A DNA stretch of 64,000 bases, from NCBI GenBank assembly GCA_035633115.1, contig DASQFN010000079.1, forward strand, positions 124,001 to 188,000. Reading direction: 5' to 3'. The notes under the pieces are model-generated. The model saw only the letters and a program-made list of their open reading frames with translations, had not been told where the DNA came from and searched no databases. Shown piece by piece: positions 48,840-57,158 of this stretch (positions within the stretch are counted from its first letter, which is position 1; each line of letters starts with the position of its first letter). Origin of the DNA: Gemmatimonadaceae bacterium (lineage in GTDB: Bacteria; Gemmatimonadota; Gemmatimonadetes; Gemmatimonadales; Gemmatimonadaceae). Position numbers and translations under genes: made by a program.

Positions 48840-50042
48840 ATGTTCCGCGCCGCAGCTCTCCTGCTCTTCCCCGCTGTGCTGGCTACCGCGCAGACGCCGC
48901 GCGCCCGGGAGCTGGGAATCGCCGCAAGCATTGGAGGTACGCCGGGCGCTCTCGATGCGATCACCGACGTGGCCGGAGTCGAAGTCGGGCACACGACGCT
49001 CGTGTCCGGCAAGGGCAAGCTCGTTGTGGGGCGCGGCCCGGTACGCACCGGCGTTACCGTCATCCATCCTCGCGGTAAGAACAGCGCGGATCCGGTCTTC
49101 GGCGCGTGGGCCACGCTGAATGGCAATGGAGAAATGACCGGAACCACGTGGCTCCAGGAGTCCGGGATTCTCGAGGGCCCGGTGGCGATTACGAATACGC
49201 ACAGCGTTGGTCTCGTGCGGGACGGAATTCTTCAGTGGCAGGTGTCCCGTCCTGGTCTGCAGCCGTGGGGGTTGCCAGTTGTAGCCGAGACGTACGACGG
49301 AGGCCTCAGCGATATCAACGGCTTTCATGTAAAGACCGAGCACGTCATCAGCGCTCTCAACTCTGCGACCCCCGGCGCGGTGCGCGAGGGCTCCGTTGGT
49401 GGCGGTACGGGAATGGTCTGCCATCAGTTCAAGGGAGGAATCGGTACGTCATCACGCCGTTTGGAATCTCGCGACGGCGGTTATACGGTCGGCGTTCTAG
49501 TCCAGTGCAATTACGGTCTGAGACAACATTTGCGCATTGCGGGAGCTCCCGTAGGTCAGGAGATAACGGATCTCATGCCGTGCGTTGCGAACGCGGACAC
49601 GACACTCCGGCCGCAGGCAAGGCGATGCGACGGCATCTCGAAGACATCGAGCTCGGTACCGATAACTGCCGAGCAAGGGTCCATCATCGTCGTGGTGGCG
49701 ACTGACGCTCCGCTGCTCCCTCATCAATTGAAGCGACTCGTAAACCGGGTCGCGCTGGGTATTGCGAGAACGGGCGGCTTCGGTGGGAACAGCTCCGGCG
49801 ACATTTTTCTCGCCTTCTCGACAGCTAACCCGCGCACCGGCAACGATGGAAACGTGGTAAAGGTCGACATGCTTCCCAATCCGCGAATGAATGCGCTGTT
49901 TTACGCGACTGTCCAGGCTACAGAGGAAGCGATCGTGAACGCACTTCTCGCAGCCGAGACAATGACGGGAGCAGACGATTTTCGAGTTTATGCGATGCCC
50001 CGCGACCGATTGATGGCCGCACTGAAAAAGTTCGTGCGATGA
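48840..50042 (+). CDS. Secreted P1-family aminopeptidase (DmpA-like)
   Basis: This 400-residue protein has a signal peptide (MFRAAALLLFPAVLATAQ) and a DmpA/P1 peptidase fold: GGTPGALDAITDVAGVEVGHTTL, VAITNTHSVGLVRDG, EGSVGGGTGMVCHQFKGGIGTSSRR and the autoprocessing and nucleophile region GGFGGNSSGDIFLAFST with the serine of NSSGD. These are self-cleaving N-terminal-nucleophile aminopeptidases acting on small peptides. The ATG at 48840 gives the leader. It follows the nitrilase gene on the same strand. Confidence 0.88.
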   Translation: MFRAAALLLFPAVLATAQTPRARELGIAASIGGTPGALDAITDVAGVEVGHTTLVSGKGKLVVGRGPVRTGVTVIHPRGKNSADPVFGAWATLNGNGEMTGTTWLQESGILEGPVAITNTHSVGLVRDGILQWQVSRPGLQPWGLPVVAETYDGGLSDINGFHVKTEHVISALNSATPGAVREGSVGGGTGMVCHQFKGGIGTSSRRLESRDGGYTVGVLVQCNYGLRQHLRIAGAPVGQEITDLMPCVANADTTLRPQARRCDGISKTSSSVPITAEQGSIIVVVATDAPLLPHQLKRLVNRVALGIARTGGFGGNSSGDIFLAFSTANPRTGNDGNVVKVDMLPNPRMNALFYATVQATEEAIVNALLAAETMTGADDFRVYAMPRDRLMAALKKFVR

Positions 50043-50082
50043 CTTTGTCTCGGACGATGACCTTGACCATCTTTCTCGTCAA

Positions 50083-50781
50083 ATGACCGAACGACGTTTC
50101 AACGACGAGGAAGTCGCGGCGATCTTCGAGCGCGCAGCGGAGGCGCAGCACACGAGCCCGCACCATCTCCCCTCGGGTGAAGGGATGACGCTGACCCAGC
50201 TTCAGGAGATCGGCCGCGAAGTCGGGATCTCACGCGAGCAGCTTGCTGAGGCCGCGAAGGCCATAGAGCTGGCCGGGCGCCCGACGTCGCGCCAGTTCCT
50301 CGGCCTCCCCATCGGCGTTGGACTGACAGTCGATCTCGGTCGAAAGCTTTCAGACGACGAGTGGGAGCGAGTCGTCGTGGATCTGCGCGAGACCTTCGAT
50401 GCACGCGGGACACAGAGATCAGAAGGCTCATTTCGCCAGTGGGCGAACGGCAACCTGCAGGCTCTCCTCGAGCCTACCCCGACCGGGCATCGGATTCGCC
50501 TCAAAACAATCAAGGGCGACGCGCGCGGCATGATTATCGGCGGGCTCGCAATGGTTGGCTTTGCAACTTTTACCCTGATTTCCGCCAGCCTGCGTGGAGC
50601 CTTGGGGGATGTCGGTTTCCTGTCGTCACAGGCCCTCCTGGGAAGTGCCGGCGCCGTCATGTTCGGGCTCGGCGCGTTTCGACTCCCGAGCTGGGCAAGG
50701 CTTCGCCGGCGGCAGATGCAGGAGGTCGCCGCACGGGCCGCGGTGGTCGCAAGCTCGCCCAACCCGCCACACGCGGAGTGA
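50083..50781 (+). CDS. Membrane protein of unknown function with an HTH-like N-terminus
   Basis: This 232-residue protein begins with an amphipathic helical region (NDEEVAAIFERAAEAQH, MTLTQLQEIGREVGISREQLAEAAKAIEL). A beta-rich part follows from residues 75-145 (LGLPIGVGLTVDLGRKLSDDEWERVVVDLRETF), then two hydrophobic segments (GMIIGGLAMVGFATFTLISASL and SSQALLGSAGAVMFGLGAF) near the C-terminus. The LTQLQEIGREVGIS pattern is frequent in small proteins of this phylum, but I know no function. It lies 40 bases downstream of the P1 peptidase gene and 4 bases upstream of the next lipoprotein gene, so it is probably part of one transcript. Confidence 0.65.
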   Translation: MTERRFNDEEVAAIFERAAEAQHTSPHHLPSGEGMTLTQLQEIGREVGISREQLAEAAKAIELAGRPTSRQFLGLPIGVGLTVDLGRKLSDDEWERVVVDLRETFDARGTQRSEGSFRQWANGNLQALLEPTPTGHRIRLKTIKGDARGMIIGGLAMVGFATFTLISASLRGALGDVGFLSSQALLGSAGAVMFGLGAFRLPSWARLRRRQMQEVAARAAVVASSPNPPHAE

Positions 50782-50785
50782 CCGG

Positions 50786-51313
50786 ATGTCTACACATATT
50801 CGCGCAGGTTTCATCACGCTGTTCGTCCTGGTCACGGCTTGCTCCGAGGGGGCTCGCGAGTCGCCCGGCGGCACCGACACTCGCGTTGACAGCGACGCCA
50901 ACGCCGCAGCCGGCGCCGGCATCGATTCGCTGAACACCCGCCTGGTGGACGCATATCGTCGTCGAGACCCGACAGCGTACGGGGCGCTCTACACGGACAG
51001 TGCGGTTTTCGAATGGCCGGCGTTCAATACGGTCCGGGGTCCCGCGGGAATGGAAGCAATGGTGCGTACCAATTGGATCGCACTCAAAGACATGGACCTG
51101 CAGCTGAATGTCTCGTCGCGAAGGATCGCGGCGAATCACGCGACGGAGTTCGGCGCGTTCCAGCAATCCTGGAGCGACTCCAGTGGTGCACGCGTGACCG
51201 AATTTGGTCGATACGTGACCATTCTGGCCCGTGGAGCCGATGGCGGCTGGAAGATCGACCGCTTCCTCGGTTTCGCGGACTCCACCCGGTCCGTCGCTCA
51301 GGCGCGGCCGTGA
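50786..51313 (+). CDS. Lipoprotein with SnoaL/DUF4440-like domain
   Basis: The 175-residue lipoprotein has a leader (FITLFVLVTAC), an acidic linker and a SnoaL-like domain: IDSLNTRLVDAYRRRDPTAYGALYTDSAVFEWP, FNTVRGPAGMEAMV and RVTEFGRYVTILARGADGGWKIDRFLGF. It is periplasmic or membrane-anchored. No substrate is known. The ATG at 50786 starts four bases after the previous stop. The L,D-transpeptidase gene follows 13 bases later. Confidence 0.8.
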   Translation: MSTHIRAGFITLFVLVTACSEGARESPGGTDTRVDSDANAAAGAGIDSLNTRLVDAYRRRDPTAYGALYTDSAVFEWPAFNTVRGPAGMEAMVRTNWIALKDMDLQLNVSSRRIAANHATEFGAFQQSWSDSSGARVTEFGRYVTILARGADGGWKIDRFLGFADSTRSVAQARP

Positions 51314-51326
51314 GTGCTGATTCATC

Positions 51327-52187
51327 ATGAGCATTTCTCATCGCATGTTGTTTGCGGCGGCCATGGCATTCGTGCTGGCATGCCGTGTCTCCCCCGCGCC
51401 GCCCGCGCCTCCTGCACCGCCCGCCCGGCCTGCCCCACCTGCGCCGCCTGCACCGCCCGCCCCTCCGGCGCTGCTCGCGCAGACTACCGTGCAACCGCTT
51501 GTCGCTGCAACGCAGCTCGTGGTAGTGACGACAGCAGGCTGGGACTCGACCTCGGGTGAGCTCCGCCTTTTTGTTCGCGGAAACAGGGATTCATCATGGC
51601 GCCGCAACGGAGCGGTAGTGCCGATCGTCGTTGGCCGGACTGGTCTCGCGTGGGGAGTAGGTTTCGACGAGCTCGCCGTCGCCGGCAAGCCGACTGCCGG
51701 ACCACGAAAGTTCGAGGGCGACGGCCGCTCGCCGGCCGGGGTGTTCCCGCTCGACACGGCATTCGGATTTTCGCCCCGCGACTCGATGCGGTCGGTGCGC
51801 CTTCCCTACGTTCAGCTCACGCCAAGAAGTGAGTGCGTCGACGACACCGCCTCTGTGCACTACAACACCGTCGTCAATCGCAACGCCGTGCCGCGCATCG
51901 ATTGGAAGAGCGCCGAGCACATGCGCCGGATCGCGCAATATCGACTGGGCGTGATTGTCGGCTACAATGCATCGCCGCCGATGAAGGCGCGCGGCTCGTG
52001 CATCTTTTTCCACATCTGGTCCGGCCCGCGCTCGACGACGGTCGGGTGCACGGCGCTCGATGCGAGGGAGCTCGAGCGGCTCATGGCGTGGCTCGATCCG
52101 CGATCACGACCCGTCGTGGTGCAGGTTCCGGCGGCTGTGTATCCGGTGGTGCGAGCCGAGTGGGGCCTGCCCGCACTCGACGGCTGA
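51327..52187 (+). CDS. L,D-transpeptidase-family protein with Pro/Ala-rich linker
   Basis: This 286-residue protein starts with a lipoprotein or signal leader (MLFAAAMAFVLACR) followed by a Pro/Ala linker of about 25 residues built from PPAPPA-like repeats. The catalytic domain then shows SGPRSTTVGCTALDARELERLMAWL, the His-x-x-x-Ser-Gly-x-x-Thr-Thr-x-Gly-Cys signature of YkuD-like L,D-transpeptidases, with the nucleophile Cys in VGCTAL. It would crosslink peptidoglycan stems or attach a protein to them. The repetitive linker DNA is prone to slippage. The stop is 20 bases from the convergent GYD gene. Confidence 0.8.
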   Translation: MSISHRMLFAAAMAFVLACRVSPAPPAPPAPPARPAPPAPPAPPAPPALLAQTTVQPLVAATQLVVVTTAGWDSTSGELRLFVRGNRDSSWRRNGAVVPIVVGRTGLAWGVGFDELAVAGKPTAGPRKFEGDGRSPAGVFPLDTAFGFSPRDSMRSVRLPYVQLTPRSECVDDTASVHYNTVVNRNAVPRIDWKSAEHMRRIAQYRLGVIVGYNASPPMKARGSCIFFHIWSGPRSTTVGCTALDARELERLMAWLDPRSRPVVVQVPAAVYPVVRAEWGLPALDG

Positions 52188-52207
52188 AGAATGCGAATCG
52201 CGACCCA

Positions 52208-52540
52208 CTAAGCTTTCTCGCCCGGCGGCCGATACGTGATCGACGACGCCTTCTCCAAAGCTGCGAGGGTATCCTCGACAGTGAGGAGAACAATCGTCTG
52301 CAAAGAGCTGAGCGCTCCGCCGGCGCTGATCGCCAGCGCGGTGGCTGCCATCGAGACGTTGTCCGGAGCCTCCCACAGGGTGTACGCGTCGTGCTCGCCG
52401 AAGGCATACCAGAAGCCGTGCAGCTTTCCCCCGACCGCTTCGATGTACTGCTTCGCCGCGCCACGACGGTCTTCCGGGTTCTTGATGAGCCTCGCCCATG
52501 TCGCCGGCGTGTAGCTGAAACGGGTCAGGTAGAACGGCAT
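52208..52540 (-). CDS. GYD domain protein
   Basis: The 110-residue protein matches the GYD family (PF08734): MPFYLTRFSYTPATWARLI, AAKQYIEAVGGKLHGFWYAFGEHDAYTLWEAPDN and SMAATALAISAGGALSSLQTIVLLTVEDTLAALEKA. GYD proteins are small ferredoxin-like-fold proteins of unknown biochemical role. The ATG at 52540 is the only reasonable start. Its neighbours on both sides are unrelated. Confidence 0.85.
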   Translation of the reverse strand: MPFYLTRFSYTPATWARLIKNPEDRRGAAKQYIEAVGGKLHGFWYAFGEHDAYTLWEAPDNVSMAATALAISAGGALSSLQTIVLLTVEDTLAALEKASSITYRPPGEKA

Positions 52541-52600
52541 CGGTCTTCCTCCTTGCTCGAGTGTCTGAATCGGCCTTCGCTCCCCTGCGACTGACTCTCG

Positions 52601-52876
52601 TCAGCCACCATCGTTCGGACGAGTTGCCTGAAAGTTGTCCGTCATCAACCCGAGCAGCTCGTGGCCCGCCTTCCTGATTTTCTCGAGATAAGGGATGTAC
52701 TCCTCGCGCCCCGCGTCCTTCATCTGTTCTATCAGCAGCTCCGAGTAGCCAAGGATGTGACCAAGTGGCGTGCGGAGATCGTGGAGCAGATTCGGCGGCA
52801 GCATGTGCTGAACCGCCTTCTCTATCTCCGGGGGTAGCTGAACCGCCTGCTCTATCTCCGGGGGCAGATCGCTCAT
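52601..52876 (-). CDS. Stand-alone HisKA-like phosphoacceptor protein
   Basis: The 91 residues consist of a near-duplicated heptad (LPPEIEQAVQ and LPPEIEKAVQ) followed by a HisKA dimerisation/phosphoacceptor helix hairpin: LLHDLRTPLGHILGYSELLIEQM, where the His of HDLRTP is the phosphorylation site, and a second helix EEYIPYLEKIRKAGHELLGLMTD. No ATP-binding domain is attached. Its ATG overlaps the stop of the response regulator gene (ATGA). I infer a phosphotransfer or binding role like an HPt protein. Confidence 0.8.
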   Translation of the reverse strand: MSDLPPEIEQAVQLPPEIEKAVQHMLPPNLLHDLRTPLGHILGYSELLIEQMKDAGREEYIPYLEKIRKAGHELLGLMTDNFQATRPNDGG

Positions 52877-53274
52877 GAGCTCTTTCCTCCGCCCGCGGCT
52901 CTCCCCGCGTCAGAGCCGAGGAGCACCTCCATTTTTCCAAGCAGTCGCGACAGCTCGATCGGCTTCGTGTCGTAGTCGTCGCAGCCGGCTTCCAACGCCC
53001 TGTCGCGGTCCGTGGACATCGCATGGGCGGTAAGCGCGATCACAGGAATGTGCTTCGTTTCCGCCGCGCCTTTGAGAGTACGGGTTGCTTCCCAGCCGTC
53101 GATCAGGGGAAGGCTCATGTCCATCAGAATAAGGTCGGGTGATTCCGATTGGGCCATCGCAACTCCCTGCTGACCGTCCACGGCAATCATGACCTCATAT
53201 CCCCTTCGCTGTAAGCGGCGCGACAGCATGTCGCGATTCATCTCGTTGTCCTCGACCAACAGGATTCTGGGCAT
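52873..53274 (-). CDS. Single-domain response regulator
   Basis: This 133-residue protein is a lone receiver domain: the acidic pair in ILLVEDNEMNRDML, the phosphoacceptor Asp in LILMDMSLPLIDGWEA, the conserved Thr/Ser in PVIALTAHA and the Lys in YDTKPIEL. No output domain is present, so it signals by protein contact or phosphotransfer. It lies six bases downstream of the hybrid histidine kinase gene and overlaps the HisKA-only gene by four bases. Confidence 0.9.
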   Translation of the reverse strand: MPRILLVEDNEMNRDMLSRRLQRRGYEVMIAVDGQQGVAMAQSESPDLILMDMSLPLIDGWEATRTLKGAAETKHIPVIALTAHAMSTDRDRALEAGCDDYDTKPIELSRLLGKMEVLLGSDAGRAAGGGKSS

Positions 53275-53280
53275 ATTCCG

Positions 53281-55641
53281 TCAGGCAGCGAATATGCGCG
53301 GTACGGCATTGTTGTCCAATGCCTCACGCACCTGCTGTAGCAGCTCCTCCTTCGAGTTCCCCTCTTTGTGAAGAATGGTTTCGACATACCCGTTGAGCCG
53401 GCGTCGCTCCTTTCCTGTAAGCTCCGCCGCAGTCACTACTACTATAGGAATGGTGCGCCACTCGGGATGATCGCGCACCTTCTCGACGAACTCGAAGCCA
53501 TCCATTACCGGCATCAGCAGATCCAGAAAGATCAAACTGGGACGGTCGCGCTCCATCGATGCGAGGCCGACCTCACCGTTCTCGGCTTCTGTCACTCGGC
53601 AGCCTTCTTTCTGCAGCATCTTCCGCATCGAGGCGCGAGTCATGGAATCGTCCTCGACGACGAGAATCGGGCACTCTGGTGTTGAACAGGAATATCGCTT
53701 GAGAATCTTCGACAGCCGGCGCCGATTCACGGGCTTCGTGACGTAGTCCGAGGCCCCGAGTGTGTGGCCTCGCTCCGGGTCGTCCACCATCGTCAGCATG
53801 ATCACCGGTACCTCGCGCAAACCCGGACTGGCTTTGATCGCCTTCAGGACAGCCCACCCATCCATGTCGGGCATCATCACGTCCAGCGTGATCGCGATGG
53901 GAAGCAGCTCGAGTGCGAGACGCAATCCTTCCTCGCCAGTGCTGGCGCAACGTACGCAATAACCCTCCTTGCTCAGAAAGCGCCGCATGAGATCGCGCTG
54001 CAACAGGTCGTCGTCGATTACGAGCACGCACGTCGATGGCTCCGGGATTGGATCCGTGCTGCGATCGATCCCGGCTACCACCCGGTCAGGATCTGGAACT
54101 TCATCGCCGAGCAGCTCGGGCCTCGCTTCGTGGACGATTGCCGGCAGCTTGATTGTAAAGATGCTGCCCTGGCCAGGAACGCTGCTCACCGTCACGTCGC
54201 CGCCCATCATCTGGCAGAATCGCCGCGTGAGCGCGAGTCCCAGTCCCGTGCCTCCGAACTTGCGGGTGGTCGACGCGTCAGCCTGCGTGAAGTCCTGGAA
54301 CAGCCTGACGATCTTGTCGGGACTGAGGCCGATGCCCGTGTCGGCGACGCGAAACGAGATCCAGTCCGCGTCATCCATCGCTTCCCTCGATGCGTTGAGC
54401 GTGATGGACCCGTCGTGGGTGAACTTGGCGGCATTCGACAGAAGGTTGAAGAGCGCCTGCCGCACCTTGACCTGGTCCGCGCGCATTCCGCCGAGATTGT
54501 CGGCGCGCTCGATGTTCAGCTTGTTGGAGTTGTTCTCCACCATCGGCTTGATCGTAGCGGCGACATCGTCGATCAATGCCTTCAGATCGAAGTTTTCGAG
54601 ATACAGCTCCATCTTGCCGGCTTCGATCTTGGACAGGTCCAGGATGTCATTGATGAGCGCGAGCAGATGCTTGCCTGACACGGTGATCTTCTCGAGGTCC
54701 GCGCAGAAAGAATCGAGCTCCCGATCGCTTGCCTCTTCCTGCAGCATCTCGGAGTAGCCGACGATCGCGTTGAGCGGTGTCCGGAGCTCGTGGCTCATGT
54801 TCGCGAGAAACAGGCTCTTGGTCCGGTTCGCAATCTCCGAGGCCTCTTTCGCCTTGGCTACTTCTTCTTCCGCACGCCGGCGCTCGGTGACGTCTTCCAT
54901 TGCGAGGACGAGCAGCTCCCCGTGGTGCCCCGCCTGAAGCTTTCGGGCGTTAAGGAGCATCACCCTCCGACCGAGTGCCGGAAAGTCGTGCTCGAGCTCG
55001 AAGTCGTTGAACACTGAGCTCTTCGGCACGATGTCCTCGAGGAGTGTTCTGAGCGCCGGGATATCCCATTGGCCGTTGCCCAACTCGTAGATCAGGCGAT
55101 TTTCCGTTTCGTCCGGTGAAACCTTGAACGTCTGGTAGAACGCCCGGTTTCCGGATTGCACGCGCAGCGTCGTGTCGAGGATGAGCAGCGGCTCCCGCAC
55201 CGTGTCTACGATGTCCTGAGCGTATGTCTCGATCGCTCTCAGGTCGGCCTCTGAGCGCCGCCTTTCCGTGACGTCTTCCATCGCGAGGACGATGATTGCG
55301 GAGTGGCTTCCGGCGCGCAGCTTTCGGCCGTTCAGCAGCATCACACGACGCCCGATTATCGGGAAGGTATGCTCCAGCTCGAAGTCGTTGAACACAGAGC
55401 TCGTCGGGATGACGTCCTCGAGCAGTGTTCGCAGGTCGGGGATGTCCCACTGACCGTTGCCAAGCTGGTAGATGAGCTGGTTTTCGGTTTCTGCGGCGGA
55501 GACATGGAACGTCTCGTAGAACGCGCGATTTGCGCTCTGCACGCGGAGATTCGTGTCGAGCATCAGAAGCGGCTCGCGGACGGTGTCTACAATGTCCTGC
55601 GCGTACGTTTCGATGTCTTCGACGAACGGCACTTGAGTCAT
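53281..55641 (-). CDS. Hybrid histidine kinase: two PAS, HisKA, HATPase, two receiver domains
   Basis: This 786-residue protein starts at the ATG 55641 (MTQVPFVEDIETYAQDIVD). Residues 10-127 and 128-250 are tandem PAS domains of very similar sequence. Residues 265-330 are HisKA (NMSHELRTPLNAIVGYSEM, His phosphorylation site), and residues 370-500 a HATPase with VRQALFNLLSNAAKFTHDG, DTGIGLSPDKI and GTGLGLALTRRF. Two receiver domains follow, with Asp in ITLDVMMPDMDGW and in IFLDLLMPVMDGF. There is no transmembrane segment, so it is cytoplasmic. Two small phosphorelay genes follow in the same operon. Confidence 0.92.
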   Translation of the reverse strand: MTQVPFVEDIETYAQDIVDTVREPLLMLDTNLRVQSANRAFYETFHVSAAETENQLIYQLGNGQWDIPDLRTLLEDVIPTSSVFNDFELEHTFPIIGRRVMLLNGRKLRAGSHSAIIVLAMEDVTERRRSEADLRAIETYAQDIVDTVREPLLILDTTLRVQSGNRAFYQTFKVSPDETENRLIYELGNGQWDIPALRTLLEDIVPKSSVFNDFELEHDFPALGRRVMLLNARKLQAGHHGELLVLAMEDVTERRRAEEEVAKAKEASEIANRTKSLFLANMSHELRTPLNAIVGYSEMLQEEASDRELDSFCADLEKITVSGKHLLALINDILDLSKIEAGKMELYLENFDLKALIDDVAATIKPMVENNSNKLNIERADNLGGMRADQVKVRQALFNLLSNAAKFTHDGSITLNASREAMDDADWISFRVADTGIGLSPDKIVRLFQDFTQADASTTRKFGGTGLGLALTRRFCQMMGGDVTVSSVPGQGSIFTIKLPAIVHEARPELLGDEVPDPDRVVAGIDRSTDPIPEPSTCVLVIDDDLLQRDLMRRFLSKEGYCVRCASTGEEGLRLALELLPIAITLDVMMPDMDGWAVLKAIKASPGLREVPVIMLTMVDDPERGHTLGASDYVTKPVNRRRLSKILKRYSCSTPECPILVVEDDSMTRASMRKMLQKEGCRVTEAENGEVGLASMERDRPSLIFLDLLMPVMDGFEFVEKVRDHPEWRTIPIVVVTAAELTGKERRRLNGYVETILHKEGNSKEELLQQVREALDNNAVPRIFAA

Positions 55642-55738
55642 GACTACCTCTAGGTCATTTGAATCTAGCCTAATCCAAGGACGAACTGTCCTTTTCCGTA
55701 CGTTTGCGCCGCCGCGGGGGCGGGAGAACGGCTTGACA

Positions 55739-55773
55739 AAACGGCGGGAAGATCCCTGTCCTCCCCGCCGTTT
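55739..55773 (-). terminator. Rho-independent terminator of the secreted protein gene
   Basis: On the minus strand, AAACGGCGGG (55773-55764) pairs perfectly with CCCGCCGTTT (55748-55739) across a 15-base loop, and four Ts follow. It begins three bases after the stop of the gene at 55776 and precedes the hybrid kinase start by about 100 bases. Confidence 0.8.
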
Positions 55774-55775
55774 AG

Positions 55776-56396
55776 CTATTTCAGCTGGTGCCCGTGCTCT
55801 CCGAGGGCAACAGTGTACGTCGCACCGGGAGCGCACTTAACCGACGCGTTGGTCGATGTGAAGATTCCGCGTGGATTGCCTTTCCACAGCCACACGTGCA
55901 AGTCGTAGTGGCGAAGGCTTGCTGGCATGATCGGCTCGTGCCCATCCATTGGACCGTAAAGCGTCTGCCCGAAAATCGTCGGCGCCTTGCCACCGGCAGC
56001 TTCTACCGGCATGAACCACTCTGCCGCGGTGAGCACGAGCTTGTCGCCAACCTGCTCGTAGATGAGCACCTGCGGCTTGGCGGGATCGAGCACCGGGCCG
56101 ATGTTGGCCGGGTTCAGGAAATGAACACCCATCGCGCCGGGTGGATACTCGATTGGTCCGTCCTTCGCACCTTTGGGGAAATCAATGCACGCGACGGTCG
56201 AGAAGTATCCGTCCCTCACCGCGACGAGAGGGTCGCTGTATTTCGCGAGCGCGGCTTTGGCTGCCTGAAGGTCGGGCGACAGAGCTGACACCGCGGTTGC
56301 CTGGGCATGCGTCGTCGATGGCGACACGACGACGAAAGCTGCCGAAGCGAGTAGGAGTGCGGCTGAGTACCACCTGTTGGTCGAGCTGAAATGCAT
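55776..56396 (-). CDS. Conserved secreted protein of unknown function
   Basis: The 206-residue protein has a signal peptide (MHFSSTNRWYSAALLLASAAFVVV, cleaved near THAQA) and a domain with DGYFSTVACIDFPKG, MGVHFLNPANIGP, PQVLIYEQVGDKLVLTAAEWFMP and HVWLWKGNPRGIFTSTNASVKC. I recognise it only as a type of conserved exported protein without assigned function. A conserved Cys pair could form a disulfide. The ATG at 56396 is used, nine codons inside a longer frame. A good terminator follows. Confidence 0.7.
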   Translation of the reverse strand: MHFSSTNRWYSAALLLASAAFVVVSPSTTHAQATAVSALSPDLQAAKAALAKYSDPLVAVRDGYFSTVACIDFPKGAKDGPIEYPPGAMGVHFLNPANIGPVLDPAKPQVLIYEQVGDKLVLTAAEWFMPVEAAGGKAPTIFGQTLYGPMDGHEPIMPASLRHYDLHVWLWKGNPRGIFTSTNASVKCAPGATYTVALGEHGHQLK

Positions 56397-56571
56397 AATG
56401 TCTCCGATGAATTGCGGGTTCACTTGAATGACTTGCTAGCCCTAGAATGGAGAAGTGTTCAAAGGGCGTCAACTAGGGCAGCCCGGCCTGCTCCAGGGAA
56501 GGAGCTGTCCTGAGGCTTGATCATGAAACTCAGCCCTCTTCTTCTGGCTTCTCCTGCCTGCGTAGTTCTAG

Positions 56572-57138
56572 GTTTGTAGCTCTCGGCATTTCCCCAAGGA
56601 GGGCGATCTGAACTTGAACTTGTCATTGGGGGCGCACAGCGGAACGCACGTCGACGCGCCGTTGCATTTCATTCGCGACGGCGCTTCCATAGAAAGGCTC
56701 GCACTCGAGGCGTTCATCGGGCCTGCTCGCGTGTTCGATATACCGGAAAGCGTGCAGTCCATCGACGCCGCGGAGCTCAACCGGCACACGTGGCGCAATG
56801 CCGAGCGAGTGATCTTCCGGACGAGGAGCTCGGTGCGAGGGTGGATGAAGGAATCGACGTTTCATCGCGACTTCGCCTTCATCACGCCCGATGCCGCTCA
56901 GGTGCTCGCCGACGCCGGTGTAAAGCTGGTTGGCATCGACTACATCTCGGCGGAGAAGTTCGGCGCGCCGGCGCCTGTCACGCATCGGATCCTGCTCGGC
57001 AAAGGCATTCCGATCGTCGAGGGACTGGCACTCGAGACGATGCAGGCCGGTGACTACGATCTGATCGTGTTACCGATGAAGCTGGCGGGAAACGAAGGCG
57101 CACCTGCCCGTGCGGTCATGCGGAAAGTCGCGCGTTAG
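56572..57138 (+). pseudogene. Cyclase-family (KynB-like) protein, 5'-truncated
   Basis: The frame opens after a TAG at 56569-56571 and soon gives LSLGAHSGTHVDAPLHF, the metal-binding motif of cyclase-superfamily hydrolases. FRTRSSVRGWMK, AGVKLVGIDYISAEKF and VLPMKLAGNEGAPARAV follow to a normal C-terminus. The first 45 residues of the family (MxIYDIS...WPGD) are missing, and there is no good start: a TTG at 56614 is the first available. A short frame just upstream (56523-56579) encodes a lipoprotein-like leader MKLSPLLLASPAC ending in the same stop. Compare the second truncated cyclase at 5907. Confidence 0.6.
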
Positions 57139-57158
57139 ACGGGTCGTCTCCAGGCAGG

